64,000 nt of DNA from Lineus longissimus. Its lineage: Eukaryota; Nemertea; Pilidiophora; Heteronemertea; Lineidae. This document shows, one piece after another, positions 34,899 to 45,600 of the stretch. Position 1 is the first letter of the stretch. Each line of letters begins with the position of its first letter. The stretch lies in contig NC_088310.1 in NCBI RefSeq assembly GCF_910592395.1, positions 9,989,501-10,053,500 of the forward strand. Direction: 5' to 3'. The notes under the pieces were generated by a model. That model saw only the letters and a program-made list of their open reading frames with translations. It was not told the DNA's origin and searched no databases. The position numbers were made by a program, and so were the translations under genes.

Positions 34899-35668
34899 AG
34901 CCTGCACCACACGGTGAAAATTTGCGTGATGCAAGTGACACGCGTGCATGTTGCGACAGGCAAATTCTCACTGTGTGGGGTCGTTTTTTGCTGCGTATCT
35001 TCCCTCGCGAGTCGAGACGCAGCCGATCTAGCATGTTTGATATTTTCTCGACACGCGAGGAAGTTAATCACCGTGTGGGGGCTACCTGCAGCAATGTTGC
35101 GCGAGTTCGACGAATCACAACAAGCAGATCGGTCACATGATTTATAGGTCAGTCACATGATACCAAAATGGCAGCGCCCGGGAACTGTCAAATCCTATGA
35201 GAAGTATTATGGACCAAGAAGACCAAATTGCCCTTATTCTCCTGCTGTTACTCCGTCGGAGGCGGCGCCGCGTGGACCGTAGTCTTTGGACAAGGCCATG
35301 GATTCAGAAAAGAGAGGATAAGGGGGCCTATGCAAATCTAATTGCTGAATTGCGGGAGGAGGACCCCATGAAGTATCGCCAGTTCCACAGAGCTGCCATT
35401 TTGGTATCATGTGACTGACCTATAAATCATGTGACCGATCTGCTTGTTGTGATTCGTCGAACTCGCGCAATATTGCTGCAGGTAGCCCCCACACGGTGAT
35501 TAACTTCCTCGCGTGTCGAGAAAATATCAAACATGCTAGATCGGCTGCGTCTCGACTCGCGAGGGAAGATACGCAGCAAAAAACGACCCCACACAGTGAG
35601 AATTTGCCTGTCGCAACATGCACGCGTGTCACTTGCATCACGCAAATTTTCACCGTGTGGTGCAGGCT
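34899..35668 (+). mobile_element. Palindromic PIF/Harbinger derivative with 277-bp inverted arms and TAA target duplication
   Basis: The arms 34899-35175 and 35392-35668 are inverted copies with very few mismatches, starting AGCCTGCACCACACGGTGAA. TAA flanks both ends (34896-34898 and 35669-35671), the TWA duplication expected of PIF/Harbinger. The 216-bp core (35197-35418, + strand) encodes a stretch resembling the N-terminus of HARBI1-type transposases: RRRRRRVDRSLWTRPW, then GAYANLIAELREEDPMKY. The open frame then runs into the right arm and stops, so the catalytic domain is gone. Depends on a transposase elsewhere. Confidence 0.9.
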
Positions 35669-35703
35669 TAACGTACAATTTTACGTAAAAGGCACGCTGG
35701 GTG

Positions 35704-36060
35704 CGATACGTCGTCTGTATAGATTATTGCTTTTACGATACGTCGTCTATATAGATTGTTGTCTTTACGATACGTCGGTTGTCTCAATTGTCAAACTGGG
35801 TTGCTCCCTTGCGATATAAAAGCTGGGATTCACATTGGGCGAAAGAGTTTTAGAAAACCAGTGTTGGTGGGAACTCTCGTCAAACGAAACCAAATCCGTG
35901 GTCCCAGTCTCTGTACTGTATCTATCGTACGTCGTAACGTTGAATGGTATCTGTATTCGTCGTTCATATAAGAAATACGTGTAACCATCGTCTATATATA
36001 CATCTGGAATATTCCGTTATCAAATAAACCCTATTATACGTTATATCATTTCATTTTCTT
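35704..36060 (+). promoter_or_regulatory. Promoter/terminator-like block with 32-bp tandem repeats (LTR-like)
   Basis: CGATACGTCG recurs at 35704, 35736 and 35768 (32-bp period, three copies). GATATAAAAGC at 35812-35822 resembles a TATA box, and AATAAA lies about 210 bp downstream at 36024-36029. Together these look like U3-R-U5 of a solo LTR, but no second copy lies in this window and its ends cannot be set. The Harbinger element inserted just to the left. Confidence 0.4.
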
Positions 36061-36980
36061 GTGTTCGAACCCAAAACATTTTTGTAGTCGGCCCTATAAT
36101 GTTGAAAGTGCAACGTTAAAAACGCTACAGCCTTATTGTTCAGCGTCTCCAAGGAATTCTATTTTAAGAGTCCAATGGGGGGGGGGGCCTTCCCCCAAAT
36201 GTACTGACTAAAACCTGTCACTTTCAGAGAACGGGGAGGGGGTTTGGGGGACTCATCCCCCAATGTACTGGTATATATGTCAGAAGGACGGGGGTTTGGG
36301 GGGGGGGGGGCTCCCCCATGTCAAACAGTTGTGTGAGTTCACTAGAGATTGCTCTTTACATATAATTGTGTTTTTTGAGCAAAATTTCTCTAGTTATTCA
36401 TGTTCAAATTTTGAACCTTTCTGTTTTGTTTGAAAAAAAAATTAGTATCACCATGGAGTAACATGGTTTTTTTGCGATCAGACAACCTGTACTGTACTGG
36501 AATACCGCACAAGTTAGGGTTTTTTGTGTTCGGATAATCGTTCACAGGAAAAGCATATCTGTACTTCTTGAACAGTTGTTTAATTTAAAGGTTTAAGTGG
36601 AGTTTTGCCAGTGTGTAGATTGTGAATAGCCCACACTGACATTGATTGACAATTTATGTTGTGAAACTGAAACGCCAATAGACAGACTCTAAAGGATTCT
36701 TGGTGTGCTCCGTCGTCTTGGAGTATAGGACAATAGCCTGTTGTGCATATGAACCCCCATGCCATCTTTACCTTGAAGGTTTTTTTAACTCTTTATCGGT
36801 TACTGTAAACTCTAGTCATGTTCCCTAGGTTTTGGTATGGTTTGTCATGAAGTGGTTGTGACTTGGTGGTTGGCCAAAATTCGGTTGGATGATTTCAACC
36901 TCATTCTGAGGTTGTACGTGTGCGGGAAAGACACTGTGAGTTTGAACAAGCTCCTCAAGTGCTGGTTCGCTTGTTGGGGC
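36061..36980. other. G-rich repeats, otherwise non-coding
   Basis: 36170-36320 has three G-tract/C-tract hairpin motifs (GGGGGTTTGGGGG..CCCCC, each followed by AATGTACTG). They resemble those at 45955-46195. The remainder shows no gene. Confidence 0.45.
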
Positions 36981-36983
36981 CGC

Positions 36984-37610
36984 TGTTGTGTCTTTTCCTG
37001 CCCGAAGACGGGATGGTTCGGAGCGTCCTCCGGCGGAGGTGAAAATGGGCCCATTTACATCAACGCTTTCGCCATTTTTTGTCTTCCCGAAACCAGTGTG
37101 GTTTCGTTTGTCCGGAACCCTTTTGTGGGTTTTAGAGCGCCAGGCTCTTTATATTGCTCGTAGCAGTATGGACAATAATGTGATGTAAGTATAGATGCCA
37201 TAGTAAGCATCTTTTACGCGTCTTGATCAAAATGGATCATATATTCTGGTTGCTAACAGCCACGCCACCTCCACTCCTGACAGATCTTCCCGGTCTTTTG
37301 GTCACGTGACCTTTTGCTCCCTTAAAGTGATTATAAAACCTTTTCTACTTGTCTAAGGACACACTAAAATGTAGTAAGAGATTAATGAGACTGTCCAACT
37401 TGTTCTAGGACCAATCTGCTGTTCGCAGTGGTTAATTTGAGCACAGAGAGAGAGTGCTGTCAGCTGTGGCCGTATGGTGCTGCCACCTGCCGTAAATCTA
37501 TATAGCCAAACGCCTTGTCTTCTACTGTAGTCGGCTTGGAGTCATTCCTTGTCCTCAGTTTGGATTATCTAAGGGAGGTTTCCTGGCTTGTTTCGTAACT
37601 ATGAGTATTA
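36984..37610 (+). repeat. Long direct repeat, LTR-like, copy 2
   Basis: The same sequence and orientation as 24852-25532, including CACGTG and TATAAAA. Between the copies lie the BEL/Pao frame and other insertions. Confidence 0.7.
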
Positions 37611-37883
37611 TTACTATATTACTGGCCTAGTCAAAATCATTACTTGTCTAGTGTTAAGGCATTTGTTATGTTTATCTTTACAGTTGAACCATCATGTCAA
37701 GGTTGAATAAAGAAAGAAAGGACAAGATGCGTTTCGAACACTTATTATTATATTAATTTATCCATTCTGCTGCGGTCCACCACAACTGATGCAGTATCCT
37801 TGGACTTGTCCACAGCATCGTTCAATCATTGCTCTCTGAGCTGGCTTGATTATGTACTTACCCAAATACTGAGACTAAATGCC

Positions 37884-37945
37884 TGTTGACTGTGCTTTAA
37901 GAGAGACTGGCGCCATGCCTAGTCTCTCTTAAAGCACAGTCAACA
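37884..37945. repeat. Perfect 25-bp hairpin
   Basis: 37884-37908 and 37921-37945 are exact reverse complements separated by a 12-nt loop (GGCGCCATGCCT). The stem includes TGTGCTTTAAGAGAGACT. It could be a decayed MITE end pair or an RNA hairpin. Confidence 0.7.
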
Positions 37946-37989
37946 GACACCAACCCCCTCAGACTCAGAAACCACAAACGCCCAACCCT

Positions 37990-38265
37990 TCCTGCTACCT
38001 TAATACTTCTGGATGATGCATAGAATGTCAATGTTATAGTGTCTGCAGTCTGTGTCTAGAGTGTGTCTGTGTCTGTGTCTTTTCGAAGCGGCTGACAGGC
38101 CACAGACGTTCCATGTGCCTATAGCAAACTCCCAGGGGGAGGATCTGCTCTGGTGTGCCAAGAGCATGGTTGAGCTTTCGTGTGAGGGGTAGACATGGTT
38201 GCCGAGGGGTTATCCTTTTACATGTACCGCCCAAAGCAAATTTGTTGTCAGCCCGCAAGCATGAC
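37990..38265 (-). mobile_element. LINE endonuclease N-terminal fragment, minus strand
   Basis: On the minus strand around 38145-38030 the frame reads IGTWNVCGLSAASK, the usual first motif of APE-type LINE endonucleases (GTWNVRGL). Only this start survives. It may be the missing N-terminus type of the LINE at 15440-18300. Confidence 0.55.
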
Positions 38266-38269
38266 AGCA

Positions 38270-38940
38270 TTTAGTTTCACAGCAGAGCTGCTACTGACAG
38301 GGAATGCCGAGTAACTGCTTACAGGAGGCAGCTGTCACCCCTAATGCCATTTAATAATAAAGACAACCGATCAGCCTTAGAAATTGCTCTTAGACGGGAC
38401 TATATGTTCTTGTTTCCACTTGTACTGTTCGGTGTTGTATAATGTTGTATATCCAGTCATTGGCTCAACAGTATTTTTGAGAGACTCTCTAGAAAGCACA
38501 GTCAAGAATGAAAAAGAAACACCACAAATGTCTTCACATCAATGCTTATTTAAAAACTCAATAATACACTATTAGTTTTACAATCCTTTAGAATAACTTC
38601 AGTTTTTCAACATGAAAACTACATGAATTGGGAAGTTGAGAACAGCGACTTATCAAAGATCCTTGCACGAATACAAATAAAACTCTTTAGAAATGAGACA
38701 AATTTCGTGTACATTTCTCTCCGTATACGTATAAGGAAAGATGATAAGTCGCTGATCTCAACCTCCCTGTTAACTGCACTGCTTTACTTATTCAACAAGG
38801 GGGAAATTATTGTACAAATTATTTAAAGGGTAAGCATCCTGCATATGAGCGATTTTCATTGCTATGACCTTCGACGATATTTGCAGCGATGTGCAATATT
38901 TCGATTGTAATAGTAATGGCTGGCAGCTATGTTATTTTCT
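38270..38940. other. No gene recognised
   Basis: Non-coding. CTCTCTAGAAAGCACAGTCAAG near 38487 is similar to one arm of the 37.9-kb hairpin. Confidence 0.35.
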
Positions 38941-38943
38941 CTA

Positions 38944-39163
38944 CCCTTAAAGGGACAATATAGGCAGCAGCTAGGCAGGCAAGATAAAGTTACACAAAGT
39001 CTCTCTCACATCTCATAGTATGTCGAAATGATTCACCCCTGTACGAGGAATATATTTAGTGCCGAGTCTAACATGACCTAGGGCCTTTACTGTGTATATT
39101 AGTCACTTGAAGATGGCCAAATTAACTCCTCTGCTCCTGCCATTAGTCTCCCTTTAAAGGGGT
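38944..39163 (+). mobile_element. MITE, family TTAAAGGG..TATAGGCAG, copy 2
   Basis: Ends CCCTTAAAGGGACAATATAG and the inverted CTCCCTTTAAAGGGG. Opposite in orientation to 13483-13700. Confidence 0.8.
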
Positions 39164-39228
39164 ACACCGTTCGTAATTACTTGTGGTCCAGTTAAATAGA
39201 AATCACTAATAAACAATACCGTAGTACA

Positions 39229-39234
39229 TTTATT
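39229..39234 (-). terminator. Polyadenylation signal of the LRPPRC-like gene
   Basis: AATAAA on the minus strand, 275 nt past the stop codon at 39509-39511. The only such signal I noted close to that stop. Confidence 0.5.
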
Positions 39235-39508
39235 ATGAACATGAATTTGTTGAAACTTTGTATTTATAGTATTTGTCTATCTGTCTACAGCTACAGAAAG
39301 GCAATGCTGAATTTATATCTACATATAGTATGTATTTACGCAATTGGGTGTTTTCAAATTCGATAACAAATTCAAAAATTTCAACAAACGCTGTAGGCCT
39401 TTAACACAATTTTTTTGAAGTGACTGGGCTTTGCTGCTCAAACATATCGAACCATAAAAATAAGTTAGCAGTAATTTCTTTTTTGCAGTAAACTCTCAGC
39501 TACTTTTA

Positions 39509-39616
39509 TCATAAACCAACAGATGGCTCTGCCGATGTGTCGCTATCTGAATCTGAGGATGATGACGATGATGAGTCTGACGACTGCTGTCTTTTCACTT
39601 GGCCATATTTACCAAC
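39509..39616 (-). CDS. LRPPRC: LRPPRC-like terminal exon 15
   Basis: GTACTTTTTTCAG precedes an in-phase exon of 35 codons (VGKYGQVKRQQ, then a Ser/Asp-rich run, ending SAEPSVGL) and TGA. The matching phase, good acceptor and downstream AATAAA support it. It is linked to exon 14 by inference only, across 8.9 kb of transposons. Confidence 0.65.
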   Translation of the reverse strand, partial: VGKYGQVKRQQSSDSSSSSSSDSDSDTSAEPSVGL

Positions 39617-42600
39617 CTGAAAAAAGTACAGAATTCGTAAGAATTAACCCTCTCACATTATTCAAAAGTGACCTGAAACGCTTTTATTAAAATTTTAACT
39701 TGGGGTAGGAATACTACGGCATAACATAAGAAATACAAGTGTGAAAACCACATGAAAATCAAACTACTCATCTTAAAGTTAAATAGCAGTGTGTAATTCA
39801 AACATTCCAGGTGGTGCAGGAAGAACAAATTGATGATGTACATTGGGCTGTACTGAAATAAAGTTTTAATAGTTTCATGCTTATATTCTAATTACCTTGT
39901 CACAGGTACATGTATGAGCTTTTAGTGAACATGTCAATGTACAATTTTAAAATATATAGGCATGAAACTATAAACAAATTTATTTCAGTACAGCAGAATG
40001 TACATCATCAGTTTGTTCTTCCTGCACCACCTGGAATGTTTGAATTTTAAACCTGCCATAACTTGAAGATGGGTAGTTCGATATTTATACGGTTTTAACC
40101 ACAGTGTTTGTTATCTTATGCCCTATTATTGTTTTTTCCCGAAGTTCAAAAGTGTTGCAGGTGACCTTTAATCTGTCTCCACCCATTGTACTTTTTTTTC
40201 GACCCTAGGAGCTTACTACCAGTCTCTAAAACCTCGCCTACAAGGTCGAATTTTGACTAAATTTTAGTTTCACCTTCGAGGAGTTGGCATCTCAACATAG
40301 ACCCTCTGCCTTGGGTTCAATTACTTAAATCAATTCTCAAGCAGCTTACTAATCAAGGTCATATGCCAGGCGATATGGTGATTAAACACCCCATGCAAAA
40401 AACTCAATATTTTTTACCCGAAGCCCATTCTTTTGACAGACCAGCTAGGTCACATATCTTGCCAGCCAAGAAGGTACCTTTAGCACTGTATTCTAATGCC
40501 GCATTCACACTAGCGTTTTAATTCGCATTTAAACCGAATTTATTGCTTAATCTGGATTAAGCGTTCAGACTAGAGGCCCCTTAATGCGGATTATATGCGA
40601 ATTAACAAATACGGTTTTAAATGCGTATTAATTAATTCGCACTTACTTAATCCGCATCAACATTTGCGGTATGAACGCCGTAGTGCGCATTAACGTGATT
40701 TACCGGGTAGTACAGCGTACGGGCATGCGCATTGCTAACTAGATCACTTCCTTCCGTTTTTTCCACTGGAGATCAGCACGAGGTTTCATCAGTCAATTCC
40801 AAAATTTCTGCCCCGATTTACATGATGAGTGATACAGGTGATCATGGACGCAAAAACCATAGCGAACCCTTCATTTTCACGATTATTTGCGTTTAACTCA
40901 TTCAGCAGATTATCATTTATGGGCGCAGTCATCTTGGAATGAATGACCTTGACCGCTAACTAGAGCAGTTTGATTCGTCTTTTGTAGATGGCGCTGTGGT
41001 AAATACGGACTAGTGAGATTCGTGTCTGAACACGGCTAGTTCGGAATGAGGGCTTAATCCGCATTCCGAAGTGCGGACTACGGAATACGGTTTAAATCCG
41101 CATCTAGTGTGAACGCAGCATAAAACAACTTGATTCAAAATGAACGACAGATTACAGTGTAAATACACTATGTACCTGAGAAGCCATGTTTTAAATTCAG
41201 CGGTTATGGTTAGGCAAAACTTGGGTTGGTGCAAAGTATGGAAGCAGTCAAACACATTGTAAATCACATTATTCATTGTTTAAATTTGAGATGTTTTAGA
41301 ATAACAAGAGGCCCAAGGGCCTGGCGCTCAGCTGAAATGGCTAGGTGAAGGCAAGGGCCAAGTGTGTGTCGGTACCGTTATTATGAGGCAACGTGAAGCT
41401 ATAACGTCTAGCACGCAGAAGTGCTGGTGCGAAGACCTTCTTGCTATATCAGTGCATGCTGAAGTACTGAGTTGACGTCACCCTGCTATATGACGTAGTC
41501 ATTTCTATTGCCGTTGCAGTAGTGGGGTGTGTGATGACGTCAAGGAGTTGTGTGGTGACGTCAAAGAGTGGAGTCCTTGTCTTTATGCAGCGTAGGTGGA
41601 ACTAATAACATGCACATGGACACAAGGTACATAATTATTACAGTGTATTTTGTGAGGTGGGGCCTGGTGCTTTACAATGGTCAAATGAACCGACTGTTGT
41701 CTGGACATTGATGAAGTGGATGCAGCCAAATGTTTGGGACGGTCTTTTTTGTATGTGAAGAAAAGAAGATAAAGAGTTGGTTAACAAAATGAACTTTATT
41801 GGTGTGACAGATATTTGATGCCTTTCGGCAGATATTTGAAGCGCCTTGCGGCAGATATTTGTTGCCTTGCGGCAGATATTTGATAACGCTCTCCGGGAAT
41901 GGAAAGCAGTAAAACGAGTAAGCACACCTTACTCTGAATGTGGGAACAGCAAGTGCTTTCCTGGACTTGAAATGTGCCAACGACTCCTCTTGCAATAACC
42001 AACAACAGTAAATCTGTAAAAAAAGAGAAGAGAAATTAACACTGACTGAATAAAAAAGGGTGACATAGACGGGGAAATGTACACCACCGGATACAGTCTG
42101 TGCTTGACCAGGCATCGGTCAGATGATATCCTGAACAAGGCATCTATGGAAGCAAATCCAGAAAGAGACTTAACCTTTGAAGGGCACACTTTTAAGCCCG
42201 TTACACACGAGGGACTTCTCACCAACTTAGTTGGTTTTAAAATTAAGAACAGGTGCACAGGTGACTGGAAGTTGAGAGTCGTTCACCCACTCACACGAAA
42301 GACATAATCCCAGCAATATTTAGGTCCTGCACTATATTTAGGCCAAAACCTTGGTCAAGGCTAAGATAAAGAGTCAAAATATGGCCCAACTATGTTGTTG
42401 ACTGAATCACACAGGGAAATTTCTACCCCACACTCCTTATATAAACAAAAAAATCCTTATATAAACAAAAGATGTCGTTGAGAAATAGAACAAGTCGGTA
42501 GTGCAGTCAGCAACTCCAACTAATCGGGCAAAGTATCAGTTACCTGGTCTGGATTCCTGTTATGAATTAAAATCCAAACTAAGTTGATGAGAAATCCCTC

Positions 42601-45600
42601 GTGTGTAACGGGCTTTACTCAGTGAAAAGTCAGTCCTGTGGGCTGTTTTCCAATTCAAAATAAAAGTGTAACCTCTTTAAATTAGTCTCACAGACTGAAC
42701 CATAACACTCAACAGCCAACTGTGCCCACATGATGTGAGCCGAGAGCTGGGCTTAAAGATGAGCGAGTGGTGTACTACATTTTGAAAATTGTCTATCGTC
42801 TACGACATGTGACAGAACAGGATCTAGTGGACTTAATGATGAGGTACTATCAAATAAGGTGTCCATCAATTGAATCATGAGGGCCTGTTGAGTTATCCTC
42901 TTAGTCTTAGGCTATCGTTTTTGTCTTTTTTTACAGCCAACAGTACAACCATGCACAGCGCAGTGTACAGACAGTACAGGCCGTACAGGAGGTATCAGGC
43001 TGTTTCGCTGCATTGCCAGTTCGCTACCAGTCGTTTCGCTACATGTGGCGGTCGTTTCGTTACATGGTAGGTCGTTTCGCTACATGGGTGGAGTCGTTTC
43101 GCTACATGATGGGTACGGTCGTTTCGTTACATGGAGGACGTTTCGCTACATGGGTGGAGTCGTTTCGCGACATGGATGTAGGTCATTTCGCTACATCGTA
43201 GGTAGTTTCGCTACATGGGTGGAGTCATTATTTTTACTCTATTTTACCCTACTATAATTCCCGGTGGTGACTACAAATTTATTATAGCACAGTTTGCCGG
43301 TAAAAAAACTTATACGGTTTGATGGCGCGCAAGGGGTTCTTGTCGTCCTGGCCTGGGTTAGGCCACATAAAAAAAACGCAAACAACCTTGGTGTCATCAT
43401 TGACAATAAACTAACTATGTCCAAACATTTCAAAAAAGTTTTTGATCGCGTCAGCAAGCGTGTGTCGTTACTAAAAGCAGTCGCCGGTACTTTCGATCAC
43501 CCCCGTGCTCCGCCTAGTGTCACCATTAGCATCTACAAAACAATGATTCGTCCAATCATGGAGTATGCTCCCTTGGCGCTGATGCTCCTAAACGATAAAC
43601 AATTTGAGAAGTTGGACTCACTACGTACTCGCGCCTACAAGATTGCATACGGCATTCCAAAATCGATGAACGGTAATCATATAAAGGACTCCATGCAATG
43701 TGAATCACCAAAATCGCGCATAGAAACTCTAGCCAAAAAGTACATTGACAGCGATAAGCGCGCCCCGAGTATTAGAACTCTCATTGACTCAACGAAGAAC
43801 AAAATGCCGCTCAGGATGTTACATCCTCTGTACTCCACCCCCATCGGTAGGACCTTACGTCTATGAACACTGAACTCTAAGCAAGGGCTACGACCCAGGC
43901 TCCCACTAGTAGACTTTGATATTTCGAGCATCGTACCGTCACAACCTCAGCACCGCCGAGTATCATGCAACTATTCATGATATTGTAACTGTCTGATTTG
44001 TACATTAGTGTATATAAGTTGATTACTCTCTTTTATGCTGTATTTAATGATATATTTGTGCTAATGATCAAGTATTCAAGGACAGTAGTCCTGTTAATCT
44101 GCCAACATAATCATGTACGCATATTGATCAAACACCTCGTGTAACAGTTGTATCGTGTCGACGCCTGAAGACAATGTAAATTGAAAAGGGTCTAGCAATA
44201 AATACTTTAACAACAACATCATTCCGCATATTGTCAGCATCATCGAATTGACATAGTCTGTAGTGGAGCCCAAGAGAAAGCATGCCGAAACGAAATTCCT
44301 ATCCCTGTGGAGATTGCAAGCGACAATGCATCTCGGACGTGATTTTTTGCGAGGGATGCTCGTTGTGGTTCCACGCTAAGTGCCAAGGGCTTCCGGGACC
44401 TATCTTCGAAGAGTTAGGTAAGTTGCCACTAGAGTACTGGTGTACGAGGTGCGTTACGTTGACCTCGGACCCAAACGCGTATAATTTCGGCGCATCTCTT
44501 CAGAGATTTTTTATTGGCATCACCCCTGACCTCCTGAGGGCAGCAGCAAGACGTGAGCAAATTCTCCTGCGCCGAAATGTCGGCCCGATTGCCGTACCGC
44601 CCCAAGGCTTTACTGCTATGTACCAAGAAAACGTACACGCTATCGACACAAACGCACAGCGTATCTTGGAGAAGAGTGGGGGAGTGCGAAACAGGCTACC
44701 TGTCAGCATTCCTGGTGATGGGGATTGTCTCTATCACGCGGTATCAGTAGCGCTCTGCGGAGATACGAGTCTCTCTAAAACCCCCGAGCTGCGCGTAAGA
44801 ACGGCCATTGAGTTAATTCTTCACCGCGATTTCTACATCAAACAGAATGTTGATCCGGTATGGGACGCGCTCACCCAAAGTTTTGATGACGCCTGTTCTG
44901 ACTGCCTCCGAAGCAACGAATCTTCCGCGTGGTGTTTTCACGCTCTCGCCTCAGTGGTCGGCCGCTCGATCGTATCCATGTATCCGCCAATGAATGGTCA
45001 TATGGACCCTGCTGTACGCCGCCTCAGCACGACGTTTGTTCCGCGAACTTCAAAGAACAGGGGAACGAATGCTGCCATTCACATCCTCTGGTCCTCTGGA
45101 AGTGCTGCGTTTAATCGCGGAACATGGACTCCCAGCCATTTTGTGCCTCTCCTAAAAGTTGACAACAAGCGAAAAGGAACCTTGGTCCACGACGAACAGC
45201 CCAACAAGCGCAAGCGCAAAGTGATGACATCAAGTCCGACTACTGCTGACCCACCGGCACCGCCAACGATTGACATTTCCGCCGTCTCTGACCCCACCGC
45301 CGACGTCGTCACTAATCCTCTTCGCCAAAGTCCACCACCCATGATAGACGACTCACCTGACTCCACTGGCACCGCGGACGTCACTACGCCACGCGAAAAT
45401 CCACCACCAATGATGGACATGGACGTCTCTACTACACTATGCGAAAGTCCATCGCCACCTATGCGGGAGATTTCCGCCGCCGCCTCACCTGACCCCACCG
45501 CCAACGTCAGTATGTACCTATTCCGGGACATAACTCCACCATCGCCAACGCATGCCTCCACACTGCTCGAAGACGAGACTTTACCACGCGGGGATCAGAC

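Noticed and set aside
36837-37163. 108-residue frame entering the LTR-like repeat
   Set aside because: No recognisable domain; about half of it is repeat sequence that also occurs at 24.9 kb.
45079-45561. 160-residue minus-strand frame rich in Gly and Ser
   Set aside because: Shadow of the Pro/Thr/Ser-rich linker of the PHD-OTU-FLYWCH gene.
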